Source: Brevundimonas sp. UBA6550 (lineage in GTDB: Bacteria > Pseudomonadota > Alphaproteobacteria > Caulobacterales > Caulobacteraceae). Taken from it: 64,000 nucleotides of DNA. Made by a program: the position numbers and the translations under genes. The notes beneath the pieces are model-generated. The model was not told where the DNA came from. It made no database searches and saw only the letters and a list, made by a program, of their open reading frames with translations. This document shows positions 44,059 through 53,336 of this stretch, one piece after another (the first letter of the stretch is position 1; each line of letters begins with the position of its first letter). The stretch is from positions 36,479 through 100,478 of the forward strand of contig NZ_DJKE01000008.1 of the NCBI RefSeq assembly GCF_002434505.1. Reading direction: 5' to 3'.

Positions 44059-44535
44059 TCAGCCCGCCAGATGCTGGGCGACCCGTTGCTCAAGCGTTTC
44101 CGCCAGGGCGCGGCCGGTGGGGTGTTCGTCGGTCTTGATCTGGTCGCGGACCACTGCGCGAATGGCGTCGATATGGGCGTCCAGGATCGGCAAGGGCGCC
44201 GACATCCGGCGTTCGGCGTCGTCCAGCATCTTGCACAGCGAACCGGCGATGCGCGTCACCAGCGGATACTCATAGGTCGTGCCCAGGCCCTTCAGGTCAT
44301 GGGCGCGGAAATACAGGGCCTCGGCGGTGGCGGGGGTGTAGCCCTGCTCGCGGATGTCGGCCTGGGCCTTGTCCAGTTTGACGATCTCGTCGTTCAGCCA
44401 CTGGCCGAACTGGGCGGACATGGCCTTCAGCGCTTCTTCGGCCTTGGCGATGGCGTCGGCGTTGATGCCGAAACCGCCGCCGACCTTCATGCGCAGAGCG
44501 TTGGTCGGAGGGGTGATTTGCGCCGGGTTGCTCAT
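44059..44535 (-). CDS. Hpt domain phosphotransfer protein
   Basis: A 158-residue helical protein with the Hpt signature FRAHDLKGLGTTY, His79 being the likely phosphate carrier, followed by TRIAGSLCKMLDDAE. It probably relays phosphate between a hybrid kinase and a response regulator, perhaps the orphan hybrid kinase at 3224. The start at 44535 has GGAG 6 nt upstream; an ATG at 44547 is inside that site. It is not a ChpT type, which is much larger. Confidence 0.82.
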   Translation of the reverse strand: MSNPAQITPPTNALRMKVGGGFGINADAIAKAEEALKAMSAQFGQWLNDEIVKLDKAQADIREQGYTPATAEALYFRAHDLKGLGTTYEYPLVTRIAGSLCKMLDDAERRMSAPLPILDAHIDAIRAVVRDQIKTDEHPTGRALAETLEQRVAQHLAG

Positions 44536-44551
44536 GGCGGGCTCCATAGGT

Positions 44552-44589
44552 CTTTCGCGAAAGCTAGACGGCTTGGCTTAAGAAGCCGT
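44552..44589. promoter_or_regulatory. Two dyads between nadK and the Hpt gene
   Basis: The 60-bp gap contains a perfect 12-bp palindrome CTTTCGCGAAAG (44552-44563) and a 7-bp inverted repeat ACGGCTT with AAGCCGT (44568-44589, 8-nt loop). The second could end the nadK transcript. The first is placed like an operator just upstream of the Hpt gene. Confidence 0.4.
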
Positions 44590-44595
44590 GACCAG

Positions 44596-45390
44596 TCAGT
44601 TGGCGAACTGTTCGGCGATCACGCGCTCGTCGAACGACCGGCCGGCGTCGAACAGCATGGTCAGGGCCACGTCGCGCCGTTCGCGCACCTCGACCCTGGC
44701 GACGCGCCGGACCTCGAAATTGTCGGCGGTGGCCGAGACGGGGCGTTTGTCGGCCTCCAGCACATCGAAGCGCACCCGTGCGCCGTGCGACAGCAGGGCC
44801 CCGCGCCAGCGGCGGGGGCGGAAGGCGCTGATCGGCGTCAGGGCCAGGATGCGGGCGTCCAGCGGAATGATGGGGCCGTGGGCCGACAGATTGTAGGCGG
44901 TCGATCCGGCGGGCGTGGCCACCAGACAGCCGTCGCAGGACAACTCCTCCAGCCGCACCCGGTCGTCGACCGTGATCCTGAGCTTGGCGCTCTGGCGGGT
45001 CTGGCGCAGCAGGGAGACCTCGTTGATGGCCAGGCCCATGTGGACCTCGCCCGCCTCGGTCCAGGCGTCCATCTGCAGGGGGTGGATGACGGTGCGTTCG
45101 GCGGTTGTGATCCGCTCCAGCAGGCCGTCCTCCTCGTAGTCGTTCATCAGGAAGCCGACCGAGCCGCGGTTCATGCCATAGACCGGGGTGCGGCGGCGCA
45201 TATTGCCGTGCAGCGTCTCCAGCATCTGGCCGTCGCCACCCAGGGCCACGATGACGTCGGCCTGCTCTTCAGCCACGGCGCCATAGCGCGCGATCAGGGC
45301 CGCCCGGGCGTCCTGCGCCTCTGGTCGGTCGCTGGCGACAAAGGCCAGGGCGGGCGTGGTCGTGATCTGGGAAGGCCGGGTCTGGGTCAC
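44596..45390 (-). CDS. nadK: NAD kinase
   Basis: A 264-residue NAD kinase, the source of NADP. Conserved motifs are [12 protein letters not shown] with the phosphate-binding [41 protein letters not shown] and [10 protein letters not shown]. The start is GTG 45390. It lies between an Hpt gene and a DUF2336 gene on the same strand, probably in one transcript with the latter (31-bp gap). Confidence 0.94.
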   Translation of the reverse strand: MTQTRPSQITTTPALAFVASDRPEAQDARAALIARYGAVAEEQADVIVALGGDGQMLETLHGNMRRRTPVYGMNRGSVGFLMNDYEEDGLLERITTAERTVIHPLQMDAWTEAGEVHMGLAINEVSLLRQTRQSAKLRITVDDRVRLEELSCDGCLVATPAGSTAYNLSAHGPIIPLDARILALTPISAFRPRRWRGALLSHGARVRFDVLEADKRPVSATADNFEVRRVARVEVRERRDVALTMLFDAGRSFDERVIAEQFAN

Positions 45391-45421
45391 GGGGCGACGT
45401 GAGCCGAGCTTTGAGGCGAAG

Positions 45422-46549
45422 TCAAACGATCGCGGGGTTTTGCATCATCTGACGGAAGGCGCGCGCGGCGGAATGGGCGTTCATCGGCGTGGCGGTCCAG
45501 CCGCCGTCGCCGGGCAGACCGCCGGTCAGTTTGCGCACCTCGACCAGCAGGGAGGCGAAGACGGCCTTGTCCACCCCGACCGCAATACAGGCCAGATAGA
45601 GGGCCTCGGCCGTGGGCGCGCGCACCGCCTGGCGAACCTGGGCGTCGCTGAAGCCGCCTAGTGCGGCCAGGGCCTGCTCGAACAGTTCGAAACGCTGCTC
45701 GCGCAGGGCGCGGACCAGAAGGCCGGGGCGCAGTTGGCCGGCGGCCTGCAGCTTGTCCACCAGGCGGCGCTCCATCTCGGCGCGCTCTCGATTCTCGGCC
45801 AGGCGGCTGGTTGGAGCGGCGCGCCACTCCGGCGTCCCGACGGCGACGGCGGCGGACTGCTGCACGGCGGCGTTCAACCGGGCATCGTCGATGCGGAAAC
45901 GTTCGCCGATGGATTGGCGCAGGGCCTGGCCGACCCATTGATAGAGTTCCTGCGCCAGATCCTGGTTCAGGCGGGGATGGCGCGTCAGTGGCGCGCGCAG
46001 GCCCGCGACGCGGCGCGACTGATCGACCAGGCGGCGCATGGCCGCATCGCTGATCTGGGCGGTGCGGTTCGAGGCCAGGGCGGTCATGGTCACCGCCTCG
46101 CCGCGGTCGATGATGGCGTCGCACACGGCGTCCGACAGGCGCGGACGGCGGGCCACGGCGATCTGATGCTCCAGCGTCGCCTCGATCAGCAGGCGGATCA
46201 GGTCGGCGTCCTTCAGCAGGTTGCTGGCGGTTATGACGGGGCGGGCGATCTCGATCTCGTCCAGCGCCAGCATATTGACCAGGGCGGCCGGCGCCCAGTC
46301 CGCGCCGGCGATCCGTTCGGCCAGGGCCAGCCGGATGTCGCGCTCGGCCTGGGCGGTCAGGGTCAGGAAGATGTCGGCGAGAAGGGGCGCGACGGTGGGC
46401 GGCGGCGCGCCGGCCTCGCACAGGCCGGTCACCTTGAGCAGAAGGCGCTGGCGATCCTCGGCCGAGCGGCTGCTGGCCAGGGTCAGCATCTGCGCCACGG
46501 TGCGGTCGTCCCAGCCATCGCGGGCCGGCTCCAGTTGAACGACAGACAC
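45422..46549 (-). CDS. DUF2336 domain-containing protein (second copy)
   Basis: A 375-residue helical-repeat protein. [49 protein letters not shown] and [24 protein letters not shown] place it in DUF2336, though it is well diverged from the copy at 42857. It ends with a longer Ala-rich tail. The start is GTG 46549 with GGGGAG 6 nt upstream. nadK follows on the same strand. Confidence 0.85.
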   Translation of the reverse strand: MSVVQLEPARDGWDDRTVAQMLTLASSRSAEDRQRLLLKVTGLCEAGAPPPTVAPLLADIFLTLTAQAERDIRLALAERIAGADWAPAALVNMLALDEIEIARPVITASNLLKDADLIRLLIEATLEHQIAVARRPRLSDAVCDAIIDRGEAVTMTALASNRTAQISDAAMRRLVDQSRRVAGLRAPLTRHPRLNQDLAQELYQWVGQALRQSIGERFRIDDARLNAAVQQSAAVAVGTPEWRAAPTSRLAENRERAEMERRLVDKLQAAGQLRPGLLVRALREQRFELFEQALAALGGFSDAQVRQAVRAPTAEALYLACIAVGVDKAVFASLLVEVRKLTGGLPGDGGWTATPMNAHSAARAFRQMMQNPAIV

Positions 46550-46599
46550 AGCGGCTCCCCGAACCGTCGATGGACCCGCATACCCTTAAGCCGGCGTCG

Positions 46600-46614
46600 T
46601 AAAGACCGGGTTAA
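46600..46614 (-). promoter_or_regulatory. CtrA-like box TAAA-N7-TTAA before the second DUF2336 gene
   Basis: One perfect TTAA half-site and one single-mismatch half-site with 7-bp spacing, 50 bp upstream of the GTG at 46549. It matches the first DUF2336 gene in sequence form and distance. The 178-bp gap is shared with the divergent aldolase gene. Confidence 0.45.
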
Positions 46615-46727
46615 CCACGTCCGGGCGGGCAAGATGACGCTGCGTCAGCCTTGTCCTTCGCGCTTGACGCCGCCCCCTGCGAGGGAGACGGTCTGTGCAA
46701 ACGCCCATCCAGAGGCAGGAGGAAATC

Positions 46728-47492
46728 ATGGCGGACGGTGCAAACCCCTCGATCAAGTCCCGCGTGTCAGAGGCCGAATGGCAGACGCGCGTCGAGCTGG
46801 CGGCCCTGTATCGGCTGGTCGCGCTGCACGGGTGGGACGACATGATCTTCACCCATATCTCGGCGCGGGTTCCGGGGCCGGAACATCATTTCCTGATCAA
46901 TCCCTATGGCTTCTACTTCGACGAGATCACGGCCTCGTCGCTGGTGAAGGTCGATCTGGAAGGCAATATCGTTCAGGACACGACCCACTTCATCAATCCG
47001 GCGGGCTTCACCATTCACTCGGCGGTCCATGCCGCGCGCGAAGACGCCAAGTTCGTCATCCACCTGCACACCGTCGGCGGCGTCGGGGTGGCGGCCCAGG
47101 CCGAGGGTTTGCTGCCGATCAGTCAGAACGCATGTTTACTGCAGCATCAGGTTGCGTATCATGGATACGAGGGGTTGGCCCTGCACCATGACGAGCGCGA
47201 ACGTCTGGTCGCCGACCTGGGGGACAAACCGCTGATGCTGCTGCGCAACCACGGCACGCTGGCGGTCGGGGAGACGGCGGCGCAGGCATGGATCGGCATC
47301 TTCTTCCTGGAACGGGCCTGCGCGCAGCAGGTGGCGGCGCTGTCGGGCGGACGCGAGCACGTGCTGCTGGCTCCCGATGCGGCGCAGGAGGAGACCAAGG
47401 AGCAGGGACGGGGGATCGGCTTTATTTCGGCCCTGGCATGGCCGGGCGCGCTGCGGCAGCTGGAGCGCAAGTCGCCGGGCTACGACGCCTGA
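46728..47492 (+). CDS. Class II aldolase/adducin family protein
   Basis: A 254-residue protein of the zinc aldolase/adducin fold: YRLVALHGWDDMIFTHISARV opens the domain, the zinc ligands are in FVIHLHTVGG and LLRNHGTLAVGE, and GFTIHSAVH is conserved. Class II aldolases act on sugar phosphates, but many bacterial relatives close to eukaryotic adducin have no known substrate. The ATG at 46728 has GCAGGAGGAA 5 nt upstream; the frame from 46695 is not used. Confidence 0.88.
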   Translation: MADGANPSIKSRVSEAEWQTRVELAALYRLVALHGWDDMIFTHISARVPGPEHHFLINPYGFYFDEITASSLVKVDLEGNIVQDTTHFINPAGFTIHSAVHAAREDAKFVIHLHTVGGVGVAAQAEGLLPISQNACLLQHQVAYHGYEGLALHHDERERLVADLGDKPLMLLRNHGTLAVGETAAQAWIGIFFLERACAQQVAALSGGREHVLLAPDAAQEETKEQGRGIGFISALAWPGALRQLERKSPGYDA

Positions 47493-48250
47493 TCCTGGCG
47501 GCGGCGGGGGGCGTTCTGTCCCTCGGCGTCGCTGAGACGGCCCAGGCCGGCGCCTGGGTCCAGCCCAGGGGACAGGGCCAGGCCATCGTCAAATACGAGC
47601 GTCTGAAGGCCGACAGCGGTTTCGATCCGTCCGGCGAAGAGACGGCCTTGCCGGCCGTGCGACGCGATGCGCGCCTGGGCCTGTTCGCCGAATACGGGGT
47701 GACGGATCGGCTGACCCTGCAGCTCAAGGCCGACTGGCAGAAGGGCGAGGACGCCTTCGTCGAGTACGAGGGACGCGGTCCCATCGAGATCGGCGCGACC
47801 TGGCAGGTGTTTCGCGACGACCGAAACGCCGTCAGCCTCTATGGCGGCTACGGCCGGGCGGGGGAGGGGCGAAATGCGGACTATGCGCCGCCGGGCGTGG
47901 GCGACCACGACTGGGAGGCGCGGTTGTCGGCGGGCCGGTCGCTGGGGCCGCGATGGGGGATGGACCGATCCTTCGTGGAGGTTCAGGCCGCGCGGCGTCT
48001 GCGCGACGGCCTGCCCGACGAGACGCGGATCGACGCTACGGCGGGCGCGCGGTTCGGCGGCGGCTGGATGGCGCTGGGCCAAGCCTTTGGCGGCGCGGCG
48101 GACGGCGGCGCCCGTTGGCTGTCGGTGGAGGCGTCGGTGGTGCGCGACCTGGGGTCCTGGAGCCTGCAGACCGGGTGGAGACAAACGGTCGCAGGGCGAG
48201 AGACGCCTGCGGCCCATGGGCCCGTCATCGCGATCTGGCGTCGGTTCTAA
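47438..48250 (+). CDS. Outer-membrane beta-barrel-like protein of unknown function
   Basis: A protein of up to 270 residues. It has a signal-like hydrophobic segment (LRRLILAAAGGVLSLGVAETAQA) ending at AGAW, then alternating polar/hydrophobic strands with frequent aromatic ends (AIVKYERLKADSGF, LGLFAEYGVTDRLTLQLKADW, SVEASVVRDLGSWSLQTGW) and a terminal Phe, all typical of outer-membrane barrels. The start is problematic: ATG 47438 lies 55 bp inside the aldolase gene, has no clear ribosome site and gives a long N-region. No better start codon exists in frame. Translation coupled to the aldolase is likely. Confidence 0.65.
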   Translation: MAGRAAAAGAQVAGLRRLILAAAGGVLSLGVAETAQAGAWVQPRGQGQAIVKYERLKADSGFDPSGEETALPAVRRDARLGLFAEYGVTDRLTLQLKADWQKGEDAFVEYEGRGPIEIGATWQVFRDDRNAVSLYGGYGRAGEGRNADYAPPGVGDHDWEARLSAGRSLGPRWGMDRSFVEVQAARRLRDGLPDETRIDATAGARFGGGWMALGQAFGGAADGGARWLSVEASVVRDLGSWSLQTGWRQTVAGRETPAAHGPVIAIWRRF

Positions 48251-48251
48251 A

Positions 48252-48278
48252 GCGGATTTCCGCGACGGAAATCTCCGC
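48252..48278. repeat. Intergenic hairpin element
   Basis: GATTTCCG, loop CGA, CGGAAATC (48255-48273) form a perfect 8-bp stem with a 3-nt loop, flanked by GCG and CCGC arms. It starts just after the beta-barrel gene stop. The 8-bp-stem/3-nt-loop plan is the same as in the two hairpins of the repeat at 55498-55612, suggesting a related family. No T-run. Confidence 0.5.
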
Positions 48279-48362
48279 CCAGCGCGTTAGTGTCGGATTA
48301 CGTTGCGCAAGCCGCATTAGCCGGTAATGCATGCGGCGTCCCCTGACCGAGAGTTCCGCCGC

Positions 48363-49469
48363 GTGATCAAACGTCACTTCTTCCTCGTCGCCGCCGCGAT
48401 CCTTCTGGCGCTGATGGTCGTCGCCGCCGTGGTCAAGGTGGCCGCCCCGAACGACAAGTCGGCCCAAGGGCCGGGCGCGGGCGGCGGACGGCGAGGCGGG
48501 CAGCAGGTGTCGGAAGCGGTGGTGGCCCAGCGTCCGTTCTCGGATCAGATCCGCGTGCTGGGCGTGGCGCGCGGCCAGCGGTCGGTCAATGTCACCTCGT
48601 CGACGACGGAGCTGATCACCCGCGTCCTGTTCACCGATGGCCAGCTGGTGTCGGCCGGGGCGCCGCTGGTCGAACTGCAGGCGCGCGAAGAGGACGCCGC
48701 CATCATCGAGGCGCGCGCCAACGTCAACCAGGCCCAGCGCGAATACGACCGCTACAAGGCCCTGGCCGACCGCGGCGTGGCGCCCCAGGTCATGCTGGAG
48801 CAGGCCGAGACGGGGCTGGAGACCGCGCGCGCGTCGCTGCAGGCGGCGCAGGCGCGGCGCGGCGACCGTGTGATCCGCGCCCCGTTCGCCGGTCGGATGG
48901 GCCTGACGACCGTGACGCCCGGCACCCTGATCAATCCGGGCGCGGTGATCGCGACCCTTGACGACACCTCGACCATCCGCGTCGATTTCCCCTTGCCCGA
49001 GCGGTATCTGAACCTGCTGCAGCCGGGCGCGTCCATCACCGCGACGGCCGACGCCTATGGCGATGCGCCGTTCCAGGGGCGGATCGCCCTGATCGACACC
49101 CGCGTCAACGAGGCGACCCGCGCCGCCACCGCCCGCGCCGAATTCCCCAATCCCGGCGGCCGCATTCGGCCCGGAATGCTGCTGCGCGTCGTGGTGCAGC
49201 AGGGCCAGCGCCAGACGGCGGCGGCCCCGGAATCGGCCGTACAATACGAGGGCGCCGGCGCCTTCGTCTATCGCATCGCGCCCGGTCAGAACGGTTCGAC
49301 CGCCCAGCGTGTCGAGGTCGAGACGGGCGCGGTCGAGAACGGCTTCGTCGAAATCCTGTCGGGGGTCGAGCCTGGCGAGCGGATCGTGGGGTCCGGCCTG
49401 AACCGCATCCAGCCCGGCGCGCCCGTCAGCGTCGCCGGGGCCCAGCGCAAGTCGGGCGCCGCCCAATGA
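48363..49469 (+). CDS. RND efflux periplasmic adaptor (membrane fusion protein)
   Basis: A 368-residue adaptor. An N-terminal membrane segment (FFLVAAAILLALMVVAAVV) is followed by a lipoyl half (ITRVLFTDGQLVSAGAPLVEL), a short coiled-coil hairpin (residues about 105-150), the second lipoyl half (VIRAPFAGRMGL) and a beta-barrel and membrane-proximal domain. It bridges the inner-membrane pump encoded next (ATGA overlap) to a TolC-like channel, which is not in the window. GTG 48363 gives the better N-terminus than ATG 48327. Confidence 0.9.
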   Translation: MIKRHFFLVAAAILLALMVVAAVVKVAAPNDKSAQGPGAGGGRRGGQQVSEAVVAQRPFSDQIRVLGVARGQRSVNVTSSTTELITRVLFTDGQLVSAGAPLVELQAREEDAAIIEARANVNQAQREYDRYKALADRGVAPQVMLEQAETGLETARASLQAAQARRGDRVIRAPFAGRMGLTTVTPGTLINPGAVIATLDDTSTIRVDFPLPERYLNLLQPGASITATADAYGDAPFQGRIALIDTRVNEATRAATARAEFPNPGGRIRPGMLLRVVVQQGQRQTAAAPESAVQYEGAGAFVYRIAPGQNGSTAQRVEVETGAVENGFVEILSGVEPGERIVGSGLNRIQPGAPVSVAGAQRKSGAAQ

Positions 49470-52400
49470 TGCTGTCCGATGTCTCGGTCCGGCGGCCGGT
49501 CTTCGCCGCCGTCGCCGCCATCGTGCTGTGCGTGATCGGCGCGGCGGCCTTCTTCTTCCTGCCGGTGCGCGAACTGCCCGACGTCGATCCGCCCATCGTG
49601 TCGGTCAACACCAGCTACGCCGGGGCCTCGGCCGAGGTCATCGAAAGCCGGATCACCGAGCCGGTCGAGCAGCAGATCGCCGGCATCCAGGGGGTCGAAC
49701 GGATCACCTCCACCAGCCGCGACGGCCGTTCCAGCGTCAACATCGAGTTCTCGCTGGACCGCAACATCGACGACGCCGCCAACGACGTGCGCGACCGCGT
49801 CAGCCGCGTGGTCGGCCGCCTCCCGGATCAGGCCGATCCGCCCGAGGTGGCCAAGGCCGATTCCGACAGCCAGCCGATCATCATCGTCTTCCTGCGCTCG
49901 ACCAGCATGAACCGGCTGCAGCTGACCGACTACGCCGACCGTTATCTGGTCGACCGGATGGCGACCGTGCCGGGCGTGGCCCAGGTGAACATCTATGGCG
50001 AGCAGCGCTATTCGATGCGGATCTGGCTGGATTCGGCGGCGATGGCGGCGCGCGGCCTGACGGTCAACGACGTCGAGACGGCGCTGAACAACCAGAACGT
50101 CGAGCTTCCGGCCGGGTCGCTGGAATCCACGGCCAAGAACTACACCGTGCGCGTGGCGCGCACCTACGCCCGGCCCGACGACTTCCGCCAGCTGCCCATC
50201 GGCACGCGCGGTTCGGCCTCGGCCTCGACCTCGGTCGCGACCGGCACCGGCAGCGGTTCCTCGGCCATCATCCAGGGCCAGCCCACCTATGTGACGCGCC
50301 TGGGCGACATCGCGCGGGTCGAGGAGGCGCCGGAAGAGGATCGTCGTCTGTTCCGGGGCAACGGCATGGACCAGATCGGCCTGGCCGTGACGCGCCAGGC
50401 CCAGTCGAACGACCTGGCCATCTCCGATGGCGTTCACAAGATGATCGACGAGATCCGGCCGACCCTGCCGCCCGGCGTGACCATCGAGATCGGCTCGGAC
50501 AACTCGGTCTTCACCTCTCACGCCATCGACGAGGTGTGGATCACCATCGGCATTTCGATGGCCGTGGTCGCCCTGGTCAACTTCATCTTCCTGGGCAGCC
50601 TGCGGGCGGCGCTGATCCCGTCGATCGTGGCGCCCATCTGCCTGCTGGCGACCTTCATCGTGCTGGCGCCTCTGGGGTTCTCGCTGAACCTGCTGACGCT
50701 GCTGGCGCTGGTGCTGGCCATCGGCCTGGTGGTGGACGACGCCATCGTGGTGGTCGAGAACATTCAGCGACGGCTCGACCACGGGGAGCCGCCGCTGGTG
50801 GCGGCCGAGCGCGGGGCGCGTCAGGTCTTCTTCGCGGTCGTGGCCACGACCATCGTCCTCTTGTCGGTGTTCGCGCCGCTGCTGTTCCTGCCGGGGTACG
50901 TCGGGCGCCTGTTCGTGGAGCTGGCGGCGGCCATCGCGGCGGCCGTGGCCTTCTCGGCCTTCCTGGCGCTGAGCCTGTCGCCCATGCTGGCGTCCAAGAT
51001 CCTGAAGCCCGCCCACACCGGCGGCTGGATCGCGCGCCGGGTCGACTGGGGCATGGATCGGCTGAAATCGTCCTATTCGCGGTCGCTGGACATGTTGCTG
51101 GGGCGTCGGATCGCCGTGATCGGCGTGGGCGCCCTGATCCTGCTGGTGGCGGCGGGGGCGGGGGGCATCTTCCTGGTCCTGCCGAACGAACTGGTGCCGG
51201 ACGAGGATCGCGGGCGTGTCACCGTGCGCGTCGCCGGGCCGGAGGGCGCGGGCTTCGACTACACCCGGAAGATCATGCTGGGGCTGGAGCCGCTGCTGGC
51301 GGAATACAAGGCCAGCGGCGAGGCGGACAGCTATCTGGTGTCCGCGCCCGGCTTCGGCGGCAGCGGGTTCAACTCGGGCAATGCGGTGCTCACTCTGGCC
51401 GACTGGTCCAAGCGCGACCGCACGGCCGCCGAGATCGCGCAGGAGCTGAACGGCAAGCTGCGCGGCCAGACGGACGCCCAGGTCAACGCCTCCACGCCCG
51501 GCGCCTTCCAGCGCGGCGGCGGCAACTCCAACTCCATCGAGCTGATCGCCACGGGCAGCGACTATCAGCAGATCTACAACTGGCTTCAGCCGATCCTGAC
51601 CGCGGCCCAGGCCAACCCCGGCTTCTCGCGCCCGCGTCTGAACTACGAACCGAACTCGCCCCGCCTGCTGGTCGACGTCGATCCGCAGAAGGCGGCGGCG
51701 CTGGGCGTCTCGGCCCAGTCCATCGGCCGCACGCTGGAGACCATGTTCGGTTCGCGCCGCGCCACCACCTACATCAAGGGCGGGCAGGAGTATGACGTCA
51801 TCCTGCAGACCGAGCGCGACAACCGGCGCGAGGTTTCGGACCTGGAGGCCCTGTATGTCGCGACCGGCGGCGGGCAGCTGGTGCCGCTGTCGGCCGTGGT
51901 CACGACCAAGACCAGCGGCGACACCCCGGACCGGCGGCGTCTGGATCGCCAGCGGTCGATCTCGCTGCAGGCCGACCTGAACCCCGGCATGACCATCGAC
52001 GACGCCGTGCAGTTCCTGCGCGCCGAGACGGCCAAACAGCCGCAAGGGGGCGTGGTCGTTCAATGGGGCGGGGCGGCGCGCGACCAGCAGGAGGCGGGCG
52101 GCGCGGTCGTCGCGGCCTTCGGCCTGGCGCTGCTGCTGGTCTTCCTGGTGCTGGCGGCCCAGTTCGAAAGCTGGATCACGCCGGCGGTCATCATGCTGAC
52201 GGTGCCGCTGGCGGCGGCGGGCGGCCTGTTCGGCCTGCTGATGGCAGGGTCCAGCCTGAATATCTACAGCCAGATCGGCCTGATCATCCTGATCGGGGTG
52301 GCGGCCAAGAACGGCATTCTGATCGTGGAGTTCGCCAACCAGCTGCGCGACCAGGGGCGGTCGATCCGCGAGGCGATCATCGAGTCGTCGTCGCTTCGTC

Positions 52401-52675
52401 TGCGCCCGATCATCATGACGTCCATCGCAACCGCCTTCGGCGCCTTGCCGCTGGTGCTATGGCAGGGGGCGGGCGCCGGCAGCCGCCAGACCATCGGCGT
52501 GGTGATCTTCACCGGCGCCATCTTCGCCACCGTCCTGACCCTGTTCGTGGTGCCGGTGATCTATGGCGTCCTGGCGCGCTTCACCAAGTCGCCCGAATGG
52601 ACCGCCCGCAAGATCGAGGAGTGGGAAGCGCAGGAGATGCGAGACGGCGGCGAAAAGCCGATCGCCGAGGCCTGA
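49466..52675 (+). CDS. RND family efflux permease (AcrB/MdtC-like)
   Basis: A 1069-residue proton-driven pump with the AcrB layout: a first membrane helix VFAAVAAIVLCVIGAAAFFFLPVRELPDVDPPIVSV, a large porter domain, helices with the proton-relay Asp pair in AIGLVVDDAIVVVENIQRR, a second porter domain, and the C-terminal helix set ending IGVVIFTGAIFATVLTLFVVPVIY. The drug range cannot be predicted. It forms one unit with the adaptor; an outer-membrane factor must come from elsewhere. Confidence 0.95.
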   Translation: MMLSDVSVRRPVFAAVAAIVLCVIGAAAFFFLPVRELPDVDPPIVSVNTSYAGASAEVIESRITEPVEQQIAGIQGVERITSTSRDGRSSVNIEFSLDRNIDDAANDVRDRVSRVVGRLPDQADPPEVAKADSDSQPIIIVFLRSTSMNRLQLTDYADRYLVDRMATVPGVAQVNIYGEQRYSMRIWLDSAAMAARGLTVNDVETALNNQNVELPAGSLESTAKNYTVRVARTYARPDDFRQLPIGTRGSASASTSVATGTGSGSSAIIQGQPTYVTRLGDIARVEEAPEEDRRLFRGNGMDQIGLAVTRQAQSNDLAISDGVHKMIDEIRPTLPPGVTIEIGSDNSVFTSHAIDEVWITIGISMAVVALVNFIFLGSLRAALIPSIVAPICLLATFIVLAPLGFSLNLLTLLALVLAIGLVVDDAIVVVENIQRRLDHGEPPLVAAERGARQVFFAVVATTIVLLSVFAPLLFLPGYVGRLFVELAAAIAAAVAFSAFLALSLSPMLASKILKPAHTGGWIARRVDWGMDRLKSSYSRSLDMLLGRRIAVIGVGALILLVAAGAGGIFLVLPNELVPDEDRGRVTVRVAGPEGAGFDYTRKIMLGLEPLLAEYKASGEADSYLVSAPGFGGSGFNSGNAVLTLADWSKRDRTAAEIAQELNGKLRGQTDAQVNASTPGAFQRGGGNSNSIELIATGSDYQQIYNWLQPILTAAQANPGFSRPRLNYEPNSPRLLVDVDPQKAAALGVSAQSIGRTLETMFGSRRATTYIKGGQEYDVILQTERDNRREVSDLEALYVATGGGQLVPLSAVVTTKTSGDTPDRRRLDRQRSISLQADLNPGMTIDDAVQFLRAETAKQPQGGVVVQWGGAARDQQEAGGAVVAAFGLALLLVFLVLAAQFESWITPAVIMLTVPLAAAGGLFGLLMAGSSLNIYSQIGLIILIGVAAKNGILIVEFANQLRDQGRSIREAIIESSSLRLRPIIMTSIATAFGALPLVLWQGAGAGSRQTIGVVIFTGAIFATVLTLFVVPVIYGVLARFTKSPEWTARKIEEWEAQEMRDGGEKPIAEA

Positions 52676-52679
52676 CCGA

Positions 52680-53183
52680 TCAGGAGGCGGGGGCAGGCTC
52701 CGGCTTGTAGCCCGTCTCCACCTTCAGGAAGGCGATGACGTCGCGGCGATCCTTGGCGTCGGGCAGGCCGGGGAAGGTCATCTTGTTGCCCGGCAGGAAG
52801 CCGCGCGGGTTCTGCAGCCAGTGGTCCAGCCGCTCGGCGTCCCAGACGAAGTCGGCGTTCCTGAGCGCATTGGAATAGCTGTAGCGCGGCCGCTCGCCCA
52901 CCTTGCGGCCGAACACGCCGTAGAGGTTGGGCCCGGTCATGTCGGCGCCGCCCTCGCCGATGGTGTGACACGACCGGCATCGGGCGAAGGCGCGACGCCC
53001 GTTCTCCAGATCGCCGGTGTCATAGGGGGCGGGCAGGGCGGCCAGCAGACTGGCCTTTTCCGCATCCGTCAGCACGTGCGCCGGCTTAGACGGCGCCGTC
53101 GAGGCGGGGGCGTCCTGTCCGCAGGCGGCCAGGCCCAGGATCGGGGCCAGAAGAAGCGGGGCGGCAAGGGCGAGGCGGGACAT
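52680..53183 (-). CDS. Lipoprotein c-type cytochrome (class I)
   Basis: A 167-residue cytochrome c. The signal peptide ends in GLAAC, a lipobox, so it may be membrane-anchored. One heme site CRSCH stands in NGRRAFARCRSCHTIGEGGADMTGPNLYGVFGRKVG, and the distal Met ligand is in GNKMTFPGL. This is the mitochondrial-like cytochrome c2/c552 type. It converges with the RND permease gene (four bases between stops) and is divergent from feoA. Confidence 0.88.
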   Translation of the reverse strand: MSRLALAAPLLLAPILGLAACGQDAPASTAPSKPAHVLTDAEKASLLAALPAPYDTGDLENGRRAFARCRSCHTIGEGGADMTGPNLYGVFGRKVGERPRYSYSNALRNADFVWDAERLDHWLQNPRGFLPGNKMTFPGLPDAKDRRDVIAFLKVETGYKPEPAPAS

Positions 53184-53251
53184 GGACGGCTCCTGTTCCA
53201 GGGTCTGATAGCGCAATGCGCCCGCGCGGCAATTGGTCAAGCTGTCCCGCT

Positions 53252-53280
53252 GGACGCGGGGCGTCCGCACCTGATAATCA
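53252..53280. promoter_or_regulatory. Hairpin and Fur-like half dyad in the feoA/cytochrome gap
   Basis: In the 153-bp divergent gap GGACGC and GCGTCC form a 6-bp stem with a GGG loop (53252-53266), and TGATAATCA (53272-53280) resembles half of a Fur box (GATAATNATTATC-like). Iron control of feoAB through Fur is expected from the genes. The box is only partial. Confidence 0.4.
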
Positions 53281-53336
53281 CTGTCAAAGAAACGCGGAGC
53301 CGCTGGGGAGCGGCCTCGCCCGTGCGAGCGTAGATT

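Noticed and set aside
49286..52063. 925-codon open frame on the minus strand
   Set aside because: Antisense shadow of the RND adaptor and permease; composition is Asp/His/Arg/Gln-rich and no domain is visible.
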